Shown: positions 1-9,285, counted from the first letter of the stretch. The stretch: 64,000 bases of DNA from Pseudomonas putida (GCF_028682455.1 NZ_JANHLD010000001.1:1962001-2026000), one strand, 5' to 3'. Program-made: numbers and translations. Notes: generated from the letters alone by a model not told the origin.

Positions 1-1641
1 TGGCGCGACCAGATTCCTGAGCTTTCAGTCAAAGTGATGAAGGATGGACATCAGCAACGATTCCACCTGGTTTTGCGCGGAACGACAGTCAAACCCATTC
101 GGGGTAAACCCGTCACCATCCCGGTTGATGAATTCTTCACACTGCCCGCTGGCAGGCCGCATTACTCGTTTCCGCTCTATGTCGGCGATAAGGGTGACGA
201 CTTCGGTTTCTCTGCTCGTCTCGATTCACCCGCCTTCCCATTGGAAAACAAGGTTGACTGCGAGTTGAACCTGACCTTTGAATACGGCGCGGATGATCCC
301 TATAAACTCGTCTTCACACCGCGCGACAAATCTTTCCCACCCATCCGCGCTACCTGGCGACGCACGGAAGAAATCACTGATGCCCCTGCGCCGGAATATC
401 CGCAGCCAATGACTTGGGCGGAGTTGCAGCGGTTTCCGAAGCAAGACAGTAATAAAACCTCTGATCTGTTGGACTGGGTGGAAAGGGCAATTGAACAGCT
501 TGACCGTGATTTTTACATCCGCCCCAAACAGAGGACGACTGGCACGGTAAACAGAAAGTGGCTGACCGACAAAATAGGCGGGCAGTTTACCTTTGCTACA
601 TGTAAATCCACCGATGAGTCTGTATTCATTCATCAGAACAGTTTTGTTCATGAACTGAGCTACGCCGACTTCACTGAGGGGGCAGAAATTTCATTCGAGC
701 CTCAGGAGCGCGATGGGAAATTCTCTGGCTGGAAAGTGGCAGGGCCGAGATACAAAGATGAAGTGCGTCTGAAAAACTTTGACGAAGAATCAGCAAAAAA
801 TCTGGTTGCCAGTATACGCAAGAGACTTTACTTTCCTGTCATTCAGGTTTGGCGCGATGGGCGCTCGACTGGAGACCGTGAATGTCCGAAAGGGTTTGCC
901 GACGCAATGAAGGCCAGAGGAGAACACCTCGTTGCCCTGCTGAACGAGAGTGGCATTCCTGAGCAAGTAAAGAATGAAATTCGATTTCTAATGGCCTGTA
1001 TGCACAAGGATGCGCCTGAAAATTGCGTTCAGTGGATAACCGGGCAGGTTGAGGGTCAGAAAATTCGTGACCTGCGAGCCGTCGGCTTCGCGCTTGGTGA
1101 TGTTTCGCAGCAATGGCAGAAAGATTTGCTATCCCAGCTCGTTGCGAATCCGTCAAATGACGCGCTCAGTATTTTGGCCTATGCCATCTGGCGAGAGCAG
1201 CAGTTTGTCGAGAAATTCAGCCTCGCCAACTTGCAGTCCATTCTGAATGCTCTGAACATTATGCTCAACATCAAGCAATATCCGCCCCGGAAAGACGAGT
1301 GGACTGCTCGCAACTGGATTCGCGCCACGACAGAACCGCTTGAACTTCTGCTCGGCCTGCTTCGCACCCGTGCATCATCCACCCCCGAAATCAAGATTCT
1401 CCTTCAGCCGCATCAAAAAATCACTAAGGAATTGGCCAAGAAAATCGAGCGAGTGACAGAAATTGTCACACTGTCCAACATCAAGCTCTTCTCCCGTGTG
1501 AAAATCAACATCCAGAAACCCTCAGGCGACCGCACCCCCGATCTGCTCTACGCGCTGCGCCTGTACCTCACTGGTGACGATGGTGCGAACGCTATTCACA
1601 TATCTAGTGTTTCTGATGGAAATACTGATGAGACCATTTAA
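1..1641 (+). CDS. Unrecognised cargo protein, N-terminus outside window
   Basis: The frame is open from base 1, so this is the C-terminal 546 residues of a longer protein; the GTG at 34 is only the first in-frame candidate start. I do not recognise the family. No membrane segment or nucleotide-binding motif is visible. The first ~120 residues look beta-rich. The stretch at about 577-750 resembles a cold-shock/S1-type OB segment (QFTFATCK followed by ESVFIHQNSF and a short WKVAG strand), and the rest looks helical. Base composition is AT-richer than the conjugation genes, which suggests recent acquisition as cargo. It converges on the relaxase gene with a 30-bp gap. Confidence 0.6.
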   Translation, partial: WRDQIPELSVKVMKDGHQQRFHLVLRGTTVKPIRGKPVTIPVDEFFTLPAGRPHYSFPLYVGDKGDDFGFSARLDSPAFPLENKVDCELNLTFEYGADDPYKLVFTPRDKSFPPIRATWRRTEEITDAPAPEYPQPMTWAELQRFPKQDSNKTSDLLDWVERAIEQLDRDFYIRPKQRTTGTVNRKWLTDKIGGQFTFATCKSTDESVFIHQNSFVHELSYADFTEGAEISFEPQERDGKFSGWKVAGPRYKDEVRLKNFDEESAKNLVASIRKRLYFPVIQVWRDGRSTGDRECPKGFADAMKARGEHLVALLNESGIPEQVKNEIRFLMACMHKDAPENCVQWITGQVEGQKIRDLRAVGFALGDVSQQWQKDLLSQLVANPSNDALSILAYAIWREQQFVEKFSLANLQSILNALNIMLNIKQYPPRKDEWTARNWIRATTEPLELLLGLLRTRASSTPEIKILLQPHQKITKELAKKIERVTEIVTLSNIKLFSRVKINIQKPSGDRTPDLLYALRLYLTGDDGANAIHISSVSDGNTDETI

Positions 1642-1671
1642 TTTTGATAGATGATTTTCATATCTTGATCT

Positions 1672-3528
1672 TCATAGGCCGGGAAATTTCATTGAAAATA
1701 GATATGGGTTATTTGGAGGCGTAAATTCGAAAACCATTTCTGGTTTGATAAGTAAATAGCCATGTAGCTTCCTCGATTTTCTGGCGCCTGTGACTTCGCA
1801 AGTCCAGATGTTCAGGCCACTTGGTTGCTTGCGATGCAATTGCAGTCGCTCGAAGCGCTTCTGCACCCACTGCCAATCCTGCAGGTTCTCCTGTTTGGCC
1901 AGTTTGCCTACCTGCGGGTGTTCCTGCGCATAGCGCTGGAACACGCCAGGGCTGACCAGGTAGGCGGTGTCGCTCACGGTATGCACCAGCGCTTTCGCAT
2001 CGTTGATGATGAGCCGCCGCGTGGCGATGCCATGTTTCAGCCACGCCATGAAGTGCTCGCCGGATGGCTGTGTCGTCGAGGACGTGAAGGCCGGTGACGA
2101 AGGCGCAGCGGCGGCCAAGGGCGGCTGGGTCGCATCGGGGAGAGTTGCGGGTACTTCGTCCGGGACGGTTTCCACATCCTGATCTGTGGTTGGCGAGTTT
2201 CCCGTTCCCACCATCGCCAGCATGTCCGCTATGACGTCGGGGCTGGCCTGGGCCTTGGGTGGAGGGGCTGAGGTGATGCCACTACCCTCCGCTGGCGGAG
2301 CGTTTGGATTCTCCAAAGCGGACGTCGCGCCGTTCGCAGAAAGGGTGGCTCCTGCTTCGACATCTTCAACTGCGGTGGGCGTGTCGATCGTCAACGTCCC
2401 GGTGAACGGTGCCGGTCGCTCACCAGATTCCCAGATCAGCGCGGGTGCCAGCCGTAGCAACGTAAACGAGTGGCTCCAGCCGGTGGAACTGGTCACGGTC
2501 GCACGCCAGATCGCTTTGCCGTCCGGCGTGGGCTGCAACATGCCGTGGTCCTGCAGCACGTTGAACACGGCGGTGTTGTTCGCAGGGATGCCGTCGATAC
2601 CCTGGGATAGCAAGTGCGCCCGCAGCTTGTCCGAGACCGTTTTGCTGACCAGCCACAAGCCATCTTCGGTGAGCCAGCCATCGGAGGCTTCCGGCTGGTT
2701 CAGCTTCAACTGTTCCTTGAGTAGGTAGCGCAAGCCATCGAGCAGCTTGCGTTGCAGCGCGTGCTTGGGTGCGGCCATGGCACGTGTGGGGTCGCCACCC
2801 AGTTCCTGGGCCACGGAAGCCCGGTCGGCCTGCACCACCAGTTCGCCCAGCACCCCTGCATGCTCGTACTGCCCGGCCAGGACATAAAGCAGCGGCGCCC
2901 ACAGTGATGGGTAGCTGCTGAGCCAGTCCAGGACTTCTCGGTCAAGCAGTTGCCGGTAGAGCAAGCCTGTCGCGGCGCTGTGCAGGCGGTACTCGCGATT
3001 GTTACGGTAGCGGAAGCGATATGGCTGGCGCAGCGGGCCGTGCCATGGGTGCCAGGTGCTGCCGTCGGCCAGTTCGATGTGCAGATCAACGGCGATTTTG
3101 CCGATGTCGTGCAACAGGGCCGCATAGGCAACGGCGGCGGTCCAGGCTTCGGCCTGCGCAGCCTGGTCTTCCGGGCTGGCGCCGATGGGCAGCAGATGAG
3201 ACTGGCGCAGCTTCAGGCTGTAGGCAACGATTTCCAGACCGTGGTCGAGCATGCCGCCTGGGTAGGCATGGTGATGCGCTTCGGAGGCAGGGAAAGCCTG
3301 GACCAGTTCGGCATAACGTTCCAGCGGCGCACGGTACAGCGCGGCGAACTGCTTGCGCGAGAGCGAGGTACGCTGCCAGATGTGTTCCAGCAGCTTCTGC
3401 CGGCGCGGTGTCGCCAGCAGCGATGCGGCCGATTCCGGCCAGATCAGCCCTTTCGGGAGGTCGGTGGTGGGTGCTGGCGATGGAGCGGCAGCGACCGGAG
3501 GCCGTTTCCGCTGGAACAGAGAGAGCAT
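1672..3528 (-). CDS. traI: MobH-family conjugative relaxase TraI
   Basis: A relaxase that should nick the excised ICE at oriT and pilot the single strand into the recipient. The 618-residue protein has the TraI_2 (DUF1528) layout. The N-terminal half carries the histidine cluster HHH at residues 85-87, the DHGLE motif around 96 and the HD pair at 140-141 (LLHDIGK) that mark the metal-binding core of MobH enzymes. A proline/alanine-rich linker and a C-terminal winged-helix-like domain follow. I chose the ATG at 3528 (MLSLFQRK) because AGGA lies about 8 bases upstream and the extra 25 residues of the longer frame are low-complexity. It is the last core gene before cargo. Confidence 0.9.
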   Translation of the reverse strand: MLSLFQRKRPPVAAAPSPAPTTDLPKGLIWPESAASLLATPRRQKLLEHIWQRTSLSRKQFAALYRAPLERYAELVQAFPASEAHHHAYPGGMLDHGLEIVAYSLKLRQSHLLPIGASPEDQAAQAEAWTAAVAYAALLHDIGKIAVDLHIELADGSTWHPWHGPLRQPYRFRYRNNREYRLHSAATGLLYRQLLDREVLDWLSSYPSLWAPLLYVLAGQYEHAGVLGELVVQADRASVAQELGGDPTRAMAAPKHALQRKLLDGLRYLLKEQLKLNQPEASDGWLTEDGLWLVSKTVSDKLRAHLLSQGIDGIPANNTAVFNVLQDHGMLQPTPDGKAIWRATVTSSTGWSHSFTLLRLAPALIWESGERPAPFTGTLTIDTPTAVEDVEAGATLSANGATSALENPNAPPAEGSGITSAPPPKAQASPDVIADMLAMVGTGNSPTTDQDVETVPDEVPATLPDATQPPLAAAAPSSPAFTSSTTQPSGEHFMAWLKHGIATRRLIINDAKALVHTVSDTAYLVSPGVFQRYAQEHPQVGKLAKQENLQDWQWVQKRFERLQLHRKQPSGLNIWTCEVTGARKSRKLHGYLLIKPEMVFEFTPPNNPYLFSMKFPGL

Positions 3529-3539
3529 GTGGGTGTCCT

Positions 3540-3660
3540 GGTGGCTGGCCAAGCGGGAGGCCTTTTCGCCTTTTTGGGTAGGGCCTTTCCCCTTGCACCC
3601 CATTCCCTTGCCCCCTTGACCTTTTGGCCTTTAGAAGCCTTTGGATATAGAGCGGTGAGC
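3540..3660. other. Candidate oriT-like tract upstream of traI
   Basis: The region just upstream of the relaxase start is full of CCTTTT, CCCTT and CCCCCTT runs that no gene here explains. The piece at 3605-3636 resembles a tract inside the DUF3158 gene at 47573-47612: both have a CCCCCTT run followed by GGCCTTT(T)AGA. ICEclc is known to use two alternative transfer origins, so this may be one of a pair. No nic site was identified. Confidence 0.3.
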
Positions 3661-3780
3661 ATGGGTCGTCCATCGTCAATGCGGGTATGGCGGGGCCGGA
3701 TTGATGCGGGAAGGCTGGCTGTTCCCGCTCTACGATGCGATCCATTGTTGGATGCTGGAGAGCCGCGGTGAGACCACAGA

Positions 3781-3809
3781 TTGACGAAGTAAGGATGTTT
3801 CCTTACAAT
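3781..3809 (+). promoter_or_regulatory. Promoter with embedded operator for prlF-yhaV
   Basis: The -35 box TTGACG (3781-3786) and the -10 box TACAAT (3804-3809) are 17 bases apart. The spacer and part of the -10 box carry a perfect inverted repeat, GTAAGGA at 3789-3795 and TCCTTAC at 3800-3806 around TGTT. A SpoVT/AbrB-fold antitoxin bound there would block RNA polymerase, the usual autorepression logic of toxin-antitoxin operons. Confidence 0.7.
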
Positions 3810-3836
3810 GCAGGCATTGCGATCAGGAGAGCCGCC

Positions 3837-4154
3837 ATGCCTGCCATTCACGAAGTTGCCACGCTGACCTCCAAAGGTCAGATCACGCTGCCCAAATCCA
3901 TCCGGCAGGCGCTGGGTGCCGATACCGGCAGCAAGCTCGCGTTCGAGCTTCGTGGCAGTGAAGTCATCGTGACCCGCGCCGATGCCGAGCACGAGGACCC
4001 TGCCATTGCCGCGTTCCTGACCCTGCTGGCCCACGACATTGAAGCGGGCCGGAATGTGCGCGGCCTGCCCGAGGATTTGGCTCGCACCATGCTGGAGCAC
4101 GCGGGCCACAAGGTGGAGCTGGGCGATGATTTCGATGAGGACGTGGAAATCTGA
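3837..4154 (+). CDS. prlF: PrlF-type antitoxin
   Basis: Antitoxin and autoregulator of the downstream YhaV-type toxin. The 105-residue protein begins with the swapped-hairpin SpoVT/AbrB DNA-binding fold (TLTSKGQITLPKSIRQALG), followed by an acidic C-terminal tail (DDFDEDVEI) of the kind that wraps toxins. The ATG at 3837 follows AGGAGA at 3825-3830; a longer in-frame extension would run into the promoter. The stop overlaps the yhaV start by one base, so translation is coupled. The pair sits between the relaxase and DUF3742 genes and probably stabilises the ICE. Confidence 0.85.
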   Translation: MPAIHEVATLTSKGQITLPKSIRQALGADTGSKLAFELRGSEVIVTRADAEHEDPAIAAFLTLLAHDIEAGRNVRGLPEDLARTMLEHAGHKVELGDDFDEDVEI

Positions 4155-4612
4155 TGCGACAGCATGGCTGGACACTGCTGTTCCACGACAACCTGATCGA
4201 GCAGATGATGAAGCTGCGTGCGGCTGTGCTGCGCGCCCAGGAGAACGACCCGGAAGGGTTTGGATCGAACGCCAACGTCAAGTTTTTCCGGGCCTTGGTT
4301 CAGTTGATGCAGGATGTGGTGCCGAGTGATCCAGCACGCGACGAGTACCGTCAAGGCAATACCATGGGGCCGGTCTATCGCCACTGGCGGCGAGCCAAGC
4401 TCGGAAGGCGATACAGGCTGTTCTTCCGCTACGACTCGAAGGCCAAGATCATCGTGTACGCCTGGGTCAACGATGAGCAGACCCTGCGGTCTTCGGGGAG
4501 CAAATCAGACCCCTATGCCGTGTTCGAGAAGATGCTCGGGCGCGGGAACCCGCCGGACGACTGGAGCGCATTGGTAGAGTCAAGCAAACAGGATTGGAGC
4601 AAAATGGAATAG
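4154..4612 (+). CDS. yhaV: YhaV-type ribonuclease toxin
   Basis: RelE-superfamily mRNA interferase of the PrlF-YhaV (SohA/HtaT) pair. At 152 residues it is of normal length and keeps the family signatures RALVQLMQDVVPSDP, the GPVYRHWRRAKLG stretch and a basic RYRLFFRYD strand, then FEKMLGRGNPPDDW near the C-terminus. Its start codon overlaps the prlF stop. Function is inferred from family membership; the toxin looks intact. Confidence 0.88.
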   Translation: MRQHGWTLLFHDNLIEQMMKLRAAVLRAQENDPEGFGSNANVKFFRALVQLMQDVVPSDPARDEYRQGNTMGPVYRHWRRAKLGRRYRLFFRYDSKAKIIVYAWVNDEQTLRSSGSKSDPYAVFEKMLGRGNPPDDWSALVESSKQDWSKME

Positions 4613-4639
4613 GCATTCCTCATGTAGCAGGAGACGACC

Positions 4640-5005
4640 ATGACTACGACAACCCGCATCAGCACTGCAGAACGCATCGGCCGCGCCTTTGGCCGTGGAT
4701 GGCGCGCTTATGCGCGGGGCGAGCGGCGCACATCGAGCTGGTTGGTATCCAAGGGAGTGCCGGTGGCCGGCACCACCGTGCTGCTGTGGGCGGTCAAGCT
4801 GGCTGTGCTGGGGCTGCTGCTATACGTTGCGTTCTGGTTCGCCCTCGTGTTGCTGGGCGTTGTGGCGGCAGGATGGGCTGCTGCTGCCAATACCTCGGAT
4901 GACGACGAGTGGTCTTTCACCGATCTCACCGAATTGCGCAAGACGCCGGGCTACGATCCGAATCTGTACAACGACACGTCCCACGAGCTATACACCGACG
5001 ACTGA
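4640..5005 (+). CDS. DUF3742 small membrane protein
   Basis: A 121-residue ICE-specific protein of the DUF3742 family. A basic N-terminus (GRGWRAYARGERR) precedes one or two hydrophobic helices at about residues 47-82 and an acidic cytoplasmic-type tail ending in YTDD. GGAGA lies 5-9 bases upstream of the ATG. Members of this family sit next to traI or traG_N in PFGI-1-class elements; the role is unknown. It converges on the TraG_N gene with an 11-bp gap. Confidence 0.8.
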   Translation: MTTTTRISTAERIGRAFGRGWRAYARGERRTSSWLVSKGVPVAGTTVLLWAVKLAVLGLLLYVAFWFALVLLGVVAAGWAAAANTSDDDEWSFTDLTELRKTPGYDPNLYNDTSHELYTDD

Positions 5006-5016
5006 CCGGCCTTGCG

Positions 5017-6537
5017 CTACTTCAGCTTACCTCCGGTAAGCGCCCCTGCACCCTTACCGCCCGCTTGGCCAGCGCTCTTGCTGCCGTCTGAAAGCCCCTG
5101 GATGGCGTGCCCGGCTCGAATTCCAACCCAGGTAAGACTCGCGAGCCAGAATCCCGGCAGTACAAGGAACATCGTCCCCATGACGAAGTTCAACAGCAGA
5201 TCCCCAAAGGCGTTGTTCATCCCCACGAGTGGATCGAAGTTGGCGTGTGGCCGGTTCCAGCCGAACCCCCAGCCATAAAGCGCATCCAGGATCGTCGAAT
5301 CGATCCAGCGTGCGAGCTGGAACCAGAAATCGACGAAGAACAGCGCGAACTGCACGACGCTCACAGTAACGACGGTCTTCAGGTCGTAGGTGCCCACAAC
5401 CAGCACCAGCGGGATGCAGATGACCAGCGCCATCTTGAGCAAGGCGAGCACCATGGGTAACGCCTGGCGCACCACGTCCATGGCCGGAAACGCGGCAATC
5501 GCGCCGACGGCCATCCCGACGTCGCCGGTGGCCCGCGTCACGATGTTCGGCAGGGTCTTGTCGATCTGGCCGCCGTAGTCGGTATAGACGCTGCCCTGGT
5601 TCAGTTTCTGCTGCCTCGGCGAGGCGATCGTGCGGATCACCGAGTCGTCCACCTCGGCTCGGCTCAGAAAGCCGGCCCAGCCCGCCAAGCGATTCAGCAG
5701 GCTTGCGTCTACCTGCCCCAGCAGGCGTGCGCGCAGGCCATTGCTGCCATCGGCCCACCACTGCCTGCAGGACGGATAACCGCCACCGCTGGCCACTTGC
5801 GCAAGCCCCGCGTCGCGGGTGCTGTCGTAGGGCCAGTCATCGCGTGGTGTGCTGGAGCGGTAGCTGTCGTAGTAGCCGCCGGTGTCCGTGAAAAACCTCG
5901 ACCCGATCCAGGTCACGTCGTGCATCTGCGCCTCATCGAGGTTTGGGCGCTGCATGAACAGCTTGGCGCGCGCCGGTCCGTAGCAGTCTCGCGAGAAATC
6001 CGCCACTTCCTGAGCCAGCACCGGGTCGTCGATGCGCGTCGCGTCGATCTCCATCCTCATTTGCCGCAGGTCTGTGCCGCATGGGATCGCTGCCACCGAG
6101 GCCCCTGTGACGGCGCGCGAGAGCGCGTGCATGAAGGCCCACCAGACCGGCACCTTCGCCGATTGGTTGTTGAGCGTGCTGAAAGACTGCGACCAGCCGG
6201 TCGCCGAGGGTTGCGGCACGCTGACCTGGCACTGCGCCGAGCGCGCGCTGTCGTACCGGATGGTGTTGAGATCCACGTCGATAAAGGGGATGCCGGCGAA
6301 CATCACCACCACGATGGCGACGAACACCCGGTTCTCGATGCGCGCAGCCGAGAGCACGCCCTTGTTGCCTTCGTCGGCACCCTCCGCACGGGCCTTCAGC
6401 CATTCCTGCACGATGATGGCAATGAAAGGCAGCGCGAAGACACCGCTTGCCACCAGCACCGCCCAGATGCCGTTATGGACAATCCACGACACCAGCGTCA
6501 GGTAGTACTCCAGGTAGTCGGTCGTAAAAAGCGTCAT
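5017..6537 (-). CDS. TraG N-terminal domain conjugation protein
   Basis: Inner-membrane mating-pair component of 506 residues with the TraG_N domain. A membrane helix at about 20-45 is followed by a long periplasmic region with conserved tryptophans and cysteines (IPCGTDL, YPSCRQWW), then a cluster of hydrophobic helices at about 330-400 and 440-480. The tail is glycine/lysine-rich. In F-type systems TraG N-domains take part in pilus assembly and mating-pair stabilisation; that role is inferred here. It is the most distal gene of the leftward transfer operon. Confidence 0.85.
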   Translation of the reverse strand: MTLFTTDYLEYYLTLVSWIVHNGIWAVLVASGVFALPFIAIIVQEWLKARAEGADEGNKGVLSAARIENRVFVAIVVVMFAGIPFIDVDLNTIRYDSARSAQCQVSVPQPSATGWSQSFSTLNNQSAKVPVWWAFMHALSRAVTGASVAAIPCGTDLRQMRMEIDATRIDDPVLAQEVADFSRDCYGPARAKLFMQRPNLDEAQMHDVTWIGSRFFTDTGGYYDSYRSSTPRDDWPYDSTRDAGLAQVASGGGYPSCRQWWADGSNGLRARLLGQVDASLLNRLAGWAGFLSRAEVDDSVIRTIASPRQQKLNQGSVYTDYGGQIDKTLPNIVTRATGDVGMAVGAIAAFPAMDVVRQALPMVLALLKMALVICIPLVLVVGTYDLKTVVTVSVVQFALFFVDFWFQLARWIDSTILDALYGWGFGWNRPHANFDPLVGMNNAFGDLLLNFVMGTMFLVLPGFWLASLTWVGIRAGHAIQGLSDGSKSAGQAGGKGAGALTGGKLK

Positions 6538-6552
6538 GACCCCGATCTCCCC

Positions 6553-6924
6553 TCAAGCGGCCTGCATCAACAGGCTGGCTTCCAGCGCCACAATGGCGGC
6601 GACGCCAGCGATCTCGCTGCGCAACAGTCGCCGCCGCGCCTGCCTATCCGCCCCGCGTTGGGCCTCACGCGCCAGCAGCCGGCGACGCATCCAGACCCAG
6701 CCGTAGGCGGTTGCGCCGTACAGGCACAGCCGCCACACTAGGAAGTAGCCCGCCGTGGCCGTCAGCCACAGTTCCCAGTTGGCAACGCTGCCGACGAGGT
6801 AAATGCCGACGACGTTGGCACCCACCGCAGCGGCGACGAGCACCACTGCCCACAGCAACGCCTTCGCCGCGCGCCGGCTGAGCAGCCAGCGTGGGCGCAG
6901 CCAACTGGCGCGCGGCAGGTTCAT
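6553..6924 (-). CDS. ICE conserved membrane protein
   Basis: 123 residues with three probable hydrophobic helices (about 21-42, 50-70 and 103-121) and a basic loop between the last two (RRRLLAREAQRGADRQARRR). The start overlaps the end of the upstream TIGR03755 gene by four bases, so translation is coupled. I know of no function; its place between TIGR03755 and TraG_N is conserved in this ICE class. Confidence 0.7.
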   Translation of the reverse strand: MNLPRASWLRPRWLLSRRAAKALLWAVVLVAAAVGANVVGIYLVGSVANWELWLTATAGYFLVWRLCLYGATAYGWVWMRRRLLAREAQRGADRQARRRLLRSEIAGVAAIVALEASLLMQAA

Positions 6925-8327
6925 GGGTTGCCTCCCGGATTGCCCTTCTGGAGCCGGTCGAGGCGGTCGGGAATGGGATCGCCTTCGTAGATGCCACGCG
7001 AGCCAGCCGCGCGCGTGCCGTGGCGCTGGATGATGGCCATGGGCGAGTTATTCGCCAGCTCGCGGCGCAGCTCCAGTTCGGTCTTGAGGTTGCGAATCTC
7101 CTGGTCGAGCGTGTCGCTTTCGTGGTTCACGGCCTCGATCGCCAACTGGTTCGCCGCGACGTTGGGCTCCTTCTTGCCGGTCAGCAGGGTACGCTGGAGC
7201 AGCAGTGCCTTCTCCAGCACCGACGCCAGCGCAACCTCCGAGGCCAGGCGCCGCGCCAGCAAGTCTTGGTCAGGCTCGTCGCGCAGCGCCTCGATGACGC
7301 TGCGCGTGATGGGCAGCGAGGTGCTGCCGGCCGCGCGCAGGTTCTCGAAGGTGGTATTGCGCGTTCCCGAGACCAGTTCCTGCAAGGCCTCCAGCTTGGC
7401 CTCGTACTCCTCCTGGATCAGCGGCGTCAGCCCGACGCCGGGCACCGTTTCGGTCTTGGTGCAGGCATCGCAGGTGCGCTGCACCTGTTCCCCAAGAACC
7501 CGCGTGGCCCATTCGGTCGCCTGCTGCGGCGAAGTCCAGGTCTGGCAGGACAGGCTCACGCAACTGGCGGAAGCGATGGACGACGTGTCGGTCACGCCGC
7601 GGCCGTTGACCAGGTTGTAGCCCGCACGGGTGACGTCGCCGACCACGCGGATGGCCGACTGACCTGCACCGCCCGCGTTGTTGCCGCCTACCCAGGGCAC
7701 GCCGTTGTTGCCACGGCGCGTCTCGGCCTGCTCAATCGCCGACACGGCATCGGTGCTCGACACCGCATCGCGCAGTGCCATGCCTTCGGCCATCTGGCTC
7801 CAGCCAAGCTGTCCGCCTGCCGTGTCGGCCATCTTCTCGGCCATGGCGCGGCAGGTCAGCTTGGAGCGGTCGAAATCCAGCCGTGCCTGCAGCACGCCGT
7901 TGGTCAGCAGGTTGTACAGGCCCGGATCGGCGCGCTGGATGATCAGCGCAGGCAGCGATGCCACCGCGCTGGTGGCGCTCTGGATCACGTTGCTCATGAT
8001 CTGCTGAAAGCCGTTGGTGACGCCGTTGAGCTGGTTGCGCAGCGTGGTCTGGATGCTCATGTCGCCGCAGATCAGATTGCTGTTCCAGCCCACGCCGACG
8101 CCGATCGAGCGCATGCCGGCCGCACGCCCCATGGATACTGCGCTGCCGCCGCCAATCGAATACATCACCTCGTCGCCGATCACGGAGCCGCCGGTTTGAA
8201 AGCCGGTCTGCGCCCACGCCAGGCCGCCGCCAAGAACGAGCGCGCCAGACAGCACCCCAGTCAATACCGTGGGACGCAGCAGGCGGCACGCCTTGGTGGA
8301 GAGGTTTGTCAGTTCAGGACGCTTCAT
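6921..8327 (-). CDS. ICE protein, PFL_4711 family (TIGR03755)
   Basis: A 468-residue secreted conjugation protein. A Sec signal peptide (hydrophobic residues about 18-38 ending LAWAQ) precedes a region with paired cysteines (CGDMS, CRAMAEKM, CVSLSCQTW, CDAC) that suggest disulphides, then a helical C-terminal half. It resembles TraH-like pore-stabilising proteins in size and cysteine pattern. It lies immediately after the TIGR03756 gene and overlaps the next membrane-protein gene. Confidence 0.85.
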   Translation of the reverse strand: MKRPELTNLSTKACRLLRPTVLTGVLSGALVLGGGLAWAQTGFQTGGSVIGDEVMYSIGGGSAVSMGRAAGMRSIGVGVGWNSNLICGDMSIQTTLRNQLNGVTNGFQQIMSNVIQSATSAVASLPALIIQRADPGLYNLLTNGVLQARLDFDRSKLTCRAMAEKMADTAGGQLGWSQMAEGMALRDAVSSTDAVSAIEQAETRRGNNGVPWVGGNNAGGAGQSAIRVVGDVTRAGYNLVNGRGVTDTSSIASASCVSLSCQTWTSPQQATEWATRVLGEQVQRTCDACTKTETVPGVGLTPLIQEEYEAKLEALQELVSGTRNTTFENLRAAGSTSLPITRSVIEALRDEPDQDLLARRLASEVALASVLEKALLLQRTLLTGKKEPNVAANQLAIEAVNHESDTLDQEIRNLKTELELRRELANNSPMAIIQRHGTRAAGSRGIYEGDPIPDRLDRLQKGNPGGNP

Positions 8328-8337
8328 CGCCGTACCC

Positions 8338-9285
8338 TCATTGGAAATCGACGCTGCCGAGGAACACCTGGCCGCGACGTTCGCAGCACGTATAGGGCCG
8401 CCACAGTGCCCAGGCGTAGTCGCCTTGCTGCGCCTGAGTCAGGAAGCCGCTGCGGGGGAAGACCGTGCAGGACGAGGACAGGACGGGCGTGAGTTCCTGC
8501 CACTTGCCCGTCGAGGCATCGCCTTCCATCAGCGCGCCGGCAGGCCAATAGCCAGGCCGCGAGTTGGCGAGCAGCGGCTGATAGACGTGGATTTGCCCAC
8601 GGCGCGTGACGACATCGCCGGCGCGTTGGGCCACCACGGCGCCGGCCTTGTGGTCGTCGGCCTGGTGCAGGAAGCCGCCACGCGGATACACATTGCCCCA
8701 CAGGTTCATCGTGGTGCGCGCGCCGATCTCGCGCCTACCCGGAATCAGCGCCTCCGGGTAGGCCATCTCGGGCACGTTGTAGCGCCAAGCCAGCGTGTCC
8801 AGGGTGCTGAGCAGGTACGGCATGAACGCCGTGCCCGCGCCCTCGCAGAAATAGCCCGAAGACGAGATGAACTGGTTGAACACCTCGACGCCGGGATGGC
8901 CGATGACGTCCGCGTTCTTGAACTTGGCGAGATTGTTCTCGTGATCTTCGTTGGTGGTGCCGTCTCCGCCGGCCTGTGCGGACGGGTTGGGCACGCTCAT
9001 CGCCCGGACTTCGACCCAGGGGTTCTCGCCGGTGTTGCTGTAACTGGATACGACCGCATCGGGGATGTAGTGGCGGACCTTGATGGACGTGCGCACCGTG
9101 CAGCCCGTCCAGGTGCAGTAGAGCCAGTAGCAGATGCCGACGACGCGGTATTCGAGGCAGTCCGGCGATGCCACTGAGCCAACGATGGTGGCGGTGTTGA
9201 GTGCGTAGCTGCCCGTGGCGCTGAGCAGCAGCACTGAGGCCACGCCCGCGCGCAGGCGACGCATCCGCTCGAAGGCTCGGGTCAT
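8338..9285 (-). CDS. ICE protein, PFL_4710 family (TIGR03756), TraU-like
   Basis: Periplasmic mating-pore protein of 315 residues. A signal peptide (RRLRAGVASVLLLSATGSYA) is followed by a cysteine-rich mature part (CLEYRVVGICYWLYCTWTGC, CCERRGQVF), the pattern of TraU-type proteins, which need disulphide formation. I used the ATG at 9285, which overlaps the stop of the TIGR03757 gene in ATGA; the longer open frame upstream runs antiparallel to nothing conserved. DsbA-like and TrbC-like partners are encoded just upstream. Confidence 0.85.
   Translation of the reverse strand: MTRAFERMRRLRAGVASVLLLSATGSYALNTATIVGSVASPDCLEYRVVGICYWLYCTWTGCTVRTSIKVRHYIPDAVVSSYSNTGENPWVEVRAMSVPNPSAQAGGDGTTNEDHENNLAKFKNADVIGHPGVEVFNQFISSSGYFCEGAGTAFMPYLLSTLDTLAWRYNVPEMAYPEALIPGRREIGARTTMNLWGNVYPRGGFLHQADDHKAGAVVAQRAGDVVTRRGQIHVYQPLLANSRPGYWPAGALMEGDASTGKWQELTPVLSSSCTVFPRSGFLTQAQQGDYAWALWRPYTCCERRGQVFLGSVDFQ

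Noticed and set aside
6891..8492. A 533-codon open frame on the plus strand
   Set aside because: It is the shadow of the TIGR03755 gene and its neighbour in GC-rich DNA, has no ribosome binding site and no family resemblance. The same holds for long plus-strand frames at 12648-13736, 34436-36340, 35557-36906 and 59511-60902.
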